A stretch of 6,790 nt of DNA from assembly GCA_937900325.1 (NCBI GenBank), contig CALCEX010000246.1:1-6790 (forward strand), written 5' to 3'. This document shows, in pieces, positions 5,058 to 6,790 of the stretch. Every line of letters begins with the position of its first letter. The stretch's first letter is position 1. The position numbers and the translations under genes were made by a program. The stretch is from an uncultured Clostridia bacterium (GTDB lineage Bacteria > Bacillota > Clostridia > Christensenellales > CAG-138). The notes under the pieces are model-generated. The model did not search any database. It saw nothing but the letters and a program-made list of their open reading frames with translations, and was not told where the DNA came from.

Positions 5058-6263
5058 TCATCTTACGTTATCAAACAGTTCTCTGATCTTTTTTATGAAT
5101 CTGCTCTCGCTTACCATTCCTACCAGCCTGTCTACGCTGTCTTCTTCCTCGGCATGCATCACGAAATCCATTACCGAAAAAGCGCTTGCGTAGTTTGGGG
5201 AGGAAAGCCTGGGCATCCACGGCATTCTTACCTTCAAAGGCACGCCCATGAGCTTTTCCATATATTCGCAGCTGCCCCGCATAAGGGCTATGCCGCCGCC
5301 GGTTATATATACGGGAGGCTTTTCCTCAAGCCTTACTCCCATATCATTGAGCATACGCACAAGATAACCGGCAAGCTGCTTTGTGCGTTCCTCAATGATG
5401 AACTGTATCACCGCGTGATCGACATGCATGGGGCTTTTCCCCTCCATGCGTACTATATCTATGCTGTCCTGATAGTCCAGCGAATAGACGTATCTGCGTT
5501 TTACGCTCTCCGCAGACTGGGTGGGTATACGAAGCCCGTAAGCCAGATCATTTGCAAAGCTCACGCCTCCTATTCCAAGCGTCTCGCAGGCTATGAGTGC
5601 GGAGCCCCGTATGAAGCTTACATCGGTCTGCCGCGCCCCTACGTCTATGAGCACCGCGCAATCCGTCCTCTCCTCCTCGGGTATTACAAACAATGAAGCC
5701 GAAAGCGGAACGCTTATATACATATCCGCTTCGAGGTTCGTCCTGTTCAGCGCATCGGACACCGCCGCTCTGAACCCGTTCTGCATATATACGTGGGATA
5801 CCACGGCGCTGACCTCTTTTGCCGCCTGCCCAAGGGGCGGATCGGCAGTGACCGTTTCGCCTATTTTGAACTCTACCGGAGTGGAGTGCATCAGCTCATA
5901 CTCTTCCGGCTGTTCAAACGCAAGCGAGTCGTTTATCAGGTCGTCTATGGTATCGCCGTTTATCCTTCCGCTGCGTGACCTTACCGCAGCGGCTCCCTCA
6001 TGCAGTACCAGCTTTGAAAAGCTTGCAGGCACTCCTACTGAAAGATCCCGTATGCGTACCTTTGCCTCGCCCTCCGCCATTGCGATGGCGTCCACCACCG
6101 CATTGGAGAAAAGCTGTTCGTCTATAAAGCGTCCGTTTTCAAAACCCGGATATTCCTTTATGCCCGCGCCTCGGACGGTTATGCTGTCCCTCCCCTGTGC
6201 GCTGCATATGAGGCATATAACCTTGGAGCTTCCGATATCGAGTATGGCGGTATTCTGTTTCAT
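5058..6263 (-). CDS. ftsA: Cell division protein FtsA (actin-like membrane anchor)
   Basis: FtsA binds the FtsZ tail and ties the ring to the membrane while recruiting later divisome proteins. The 401-residue protein shows the actin-fold nucleotide motifs: phosphate-1 LDIGSSK (8-14), phosphate-2 IDVGARQTDV (206-215) and adenosine motif ITGGGIALMRG (320-330). The FtsA-specific SHS2/1C region falls between roughly 80 and 165. The C-terminus, RFIKKIRELFDNVR (388-401), is a basic amphipathic helix of the kind that inserts into the inner leaflet. The family is diverse in Clostridia and often annotated only as FtsA-domain; the place directly before ftsZ and the terminal helix support true FtsA. GGAGG (6272-6268) is only four bases before ATG 6263, a tight spacing, but there is no better in-frame start and MKQNTAILDIGSSK begins as expected. 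Confidence 0.95.
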   Translation of the reverse strand: MKQNTAILDIGSSKVICLICSAQGRDSITVRGAGIKEYPGFENGRFIDEQLFSNAVVDAIAMAEGEAKVRIRDLSVGVPASFSKLVLHEGAAAVRSRSGRINGDTIDDLINDSLAFEQPEEYELMHSTPVEFKIGETVTADPPLGQAAKEVSAVVSHVYMQNGFRAAVSDALNRTNLEADMYISVPLSASLFVIPEEERTDCAVLIDVGARQTDVSFIRGSALIACETLGIGGVSFANDLAYGLRIPTQSAESVKRRYVYSLDYQDSIDIVRMEGKSPMHVDHAVIQFIIEERTKQLAGYLVRMLNDMGVRLEEKPPVYITGGGIALMRGSCEYMEKLMGVPLKVRMPWMPRLSSPNYASAFSVMDFVMHAEEEDSVDRLVGMVSESRFIKKIRELFDNVR

Positions 6264-6330
6264 TTTTCCTCCATAGCGCCCCTACTCTCCATATGCCATG
6301 AGAATATACTTCCACCTAATAGTTGGTCTA

Positions 6331-6359
6331 AGCATACCACACCACTATATTTTGTGCAA
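6331..6359 (-). promoter_or_regulatory. Candidate promoter for ftsA-ftsZ
   Basis: In the 135-base gap between ftsQ and ftsA, TTGCAC (6359-6354) and TATGCT (6336-6331) are spaced by 17 bases, with TGG just before the -10 (extended -10). The start point would be near 6324, about 60 bases before the ftsA ATG. Individual hexamers are only 3/6 and 4/6 matches. A second -10-like TATAGT (6349-6344) has no good -35. A promoter here would let ftsAZ be expressed apart from the upstream division genes. Confidence 0.4.
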
Positions 6360-6384
6360 TAGGATACAAATATTTTTACACTTT

Positions 6385-6402
6385 GTAACTACTGGAAGTT
6401 AC
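6385..6402. repeat. Perfect 6-bp inverted repeat at the ftsQ stop codon
   Basis: GTAACT (6385-6390) and AGTTAC (6397-6402) flank a 6-base centre and overlap the ftsQ TAA (6401-6399). On the minus strand the stem is followed by A-rich rather than T-rich sequence, so it is not a standard terminator of ftsQ. It could be an operator-like site upstream of the candidate ftsA promoter, or chance. Confidence 0.3.
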
Positions 6403-6790
6403 GGTGCAGAGCTGGGTTCGGGCTGCTTTGTCTCGCCGTCTCCGGCTTCATCCTGAGCCTGAGCCGCTTCGTCTCCTTCGCCGGCTCCGCCCTCCTGTTC
6501 CTCTGTCTCCTGCCGGTTTGCCTCCGGAGGGGAATATACCGGATCCCCCAGCACGCCAAGGTCTATCGTCCCACCCTCAAGGCCCATGGAAAGCACCTTA
6601 TTCAGCACGGGCGGCAGGTTTCCCAGCTTTTCCGCAAGGTTTTCCGGCTGTCCTATGTTTACCGTATAGCCGTATGTTGTAGTCATGCCTATCTTCAGGG
6701 GCTGCGACATATCTATGCTTTCTATTATGTCCAGCATTCCCTGATTGGAAAGCGCCGTAATTATCTCAAGCAGCGTTTTACTGTTGAATT
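6399..6790 (-). CDS. ftsQ: Cell division protein FtsQ/DivIB, 3' part
   Basis: Only the last 129 residues are inside the window; the frame is open to the right edge, so the N-terminal cytoplasmic segment, membrane helix and POTRA domain lie outside. What is visible fits the end of the extracytoplasmic beta domain: a leucine-rich helix (KTLLEIITALSNQGMLD), a segment with the pattern of the family's strand pairs (IDMSQPLKIGMTTTYGYTVNIG), NLAEKL, and the terminal GTIDLG...DPVYSP ending, close to clostridial FtsQ proteins that finish with a G-T-I-D strand and a P-V-Y/F-S-P motif. After this comes a tail of about 40 residues rich in E, G, A, D and Q and ending PEPSSAP. FtsQ/DivIB, with FtsL and DivIC, controls septal peptidoglycan synthesis. 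Identification rests on this C-terminal match and the position before ftsA. Confidence 0.8.
   Translation of the reverse strand, partial: FNSKTLLEIITALSNQGMLDIIESIDMSQPLKIGMTTTYGYTVNIGQPENLAEKLGNLPPVLNKVLSMGLEGGTIDLGVLGDPVYSPPEANRQETEEQEGGAGEGDEAAQAQDEAGDGETKQPEPSSAP

Noticed and set aside
4218..5696. Long plus-strand open frame of 492 codons
   Set aside because: It lies antisense to ftsZ and ftsA, whose motifs and ribosome binding sites are unmistakable; the translation is a serine/alanine-rich shadow with no recognisable domain.

Overview
The window looks chromosomal and comes from the spore-forming side of the Bacillota, most likely class Clostridia. The evidence is a divisome run (ftsQ end, ftsA, ftsZ) continuing on the same strand into the sporulation pair spoIIGA-sigE. 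A short clostridial-type PerR/Fur regulator and a small double zinc-ribbon protein of a type common in Clostridia lie on the other strand. Base composition is intermediate rather than AT-rich, which suggests one of the higher-GC, possibly uncultured, clostridial groups; I cannot name a genus.

Layout, left to right. Positions 1-132 are a short stretch with no assignable gene: possibly the last codons of an upstream gene, a GC-rich block, then the leader of the zinc-ribbon gene (133-411, +). An intrinsic terminator (491-527) closes that gene. A near-consensus sigma-A promoter (565-592) drives the PerR-like gene (634-1014, +); a candidate Per box overlaps its -10. A hairpin terminator (1013-1037) sits between it and the convergent minus-strand block.

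The minus-strand block reads from the right edge leftwards: ftsQ (3' part only, from 6790 to 6399), a 135-base gap with a possible promoter, ftsA (6263-5058), ftsZ (5038-3773), a hairpin-rich gap with a good terminator, asnA (3651-2644) with its own strong terminator, spoIIGA (2495-1731), and sigE (1738-1041) overlapping the end of spoIIGA by 8 bases.

How the genes work together: FtsQ, FtsA and FtsZ build and anchor the division ring. SpoIIGA is the septum-associated membrane protease that matures pro-sigma-E, the early mother-cell sigma factor, so the block links cell division with commitment to sporulation. AsnA, an ammonia-dependent asparagine synthetase, is a metabolic gene placed between ftsZ and spoIIGA with terminators on both sides, so it is probably its own unit.

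The main anomaly is that sigE is not a single open frame. Region 2 and region 4 lie in two different frames that meet at about 1364-1376, although both parts are well conserved and the pro-sequence and SpoIIGA look normal. This could be a recent mutation, a sequence error or, less likely, recoding. sigG, which often follows sigE in related genomes, is absent from this position. I found no CRISPR array, mobile element, tRNA or rRNA, and no convincing novel defence or metabolic system.
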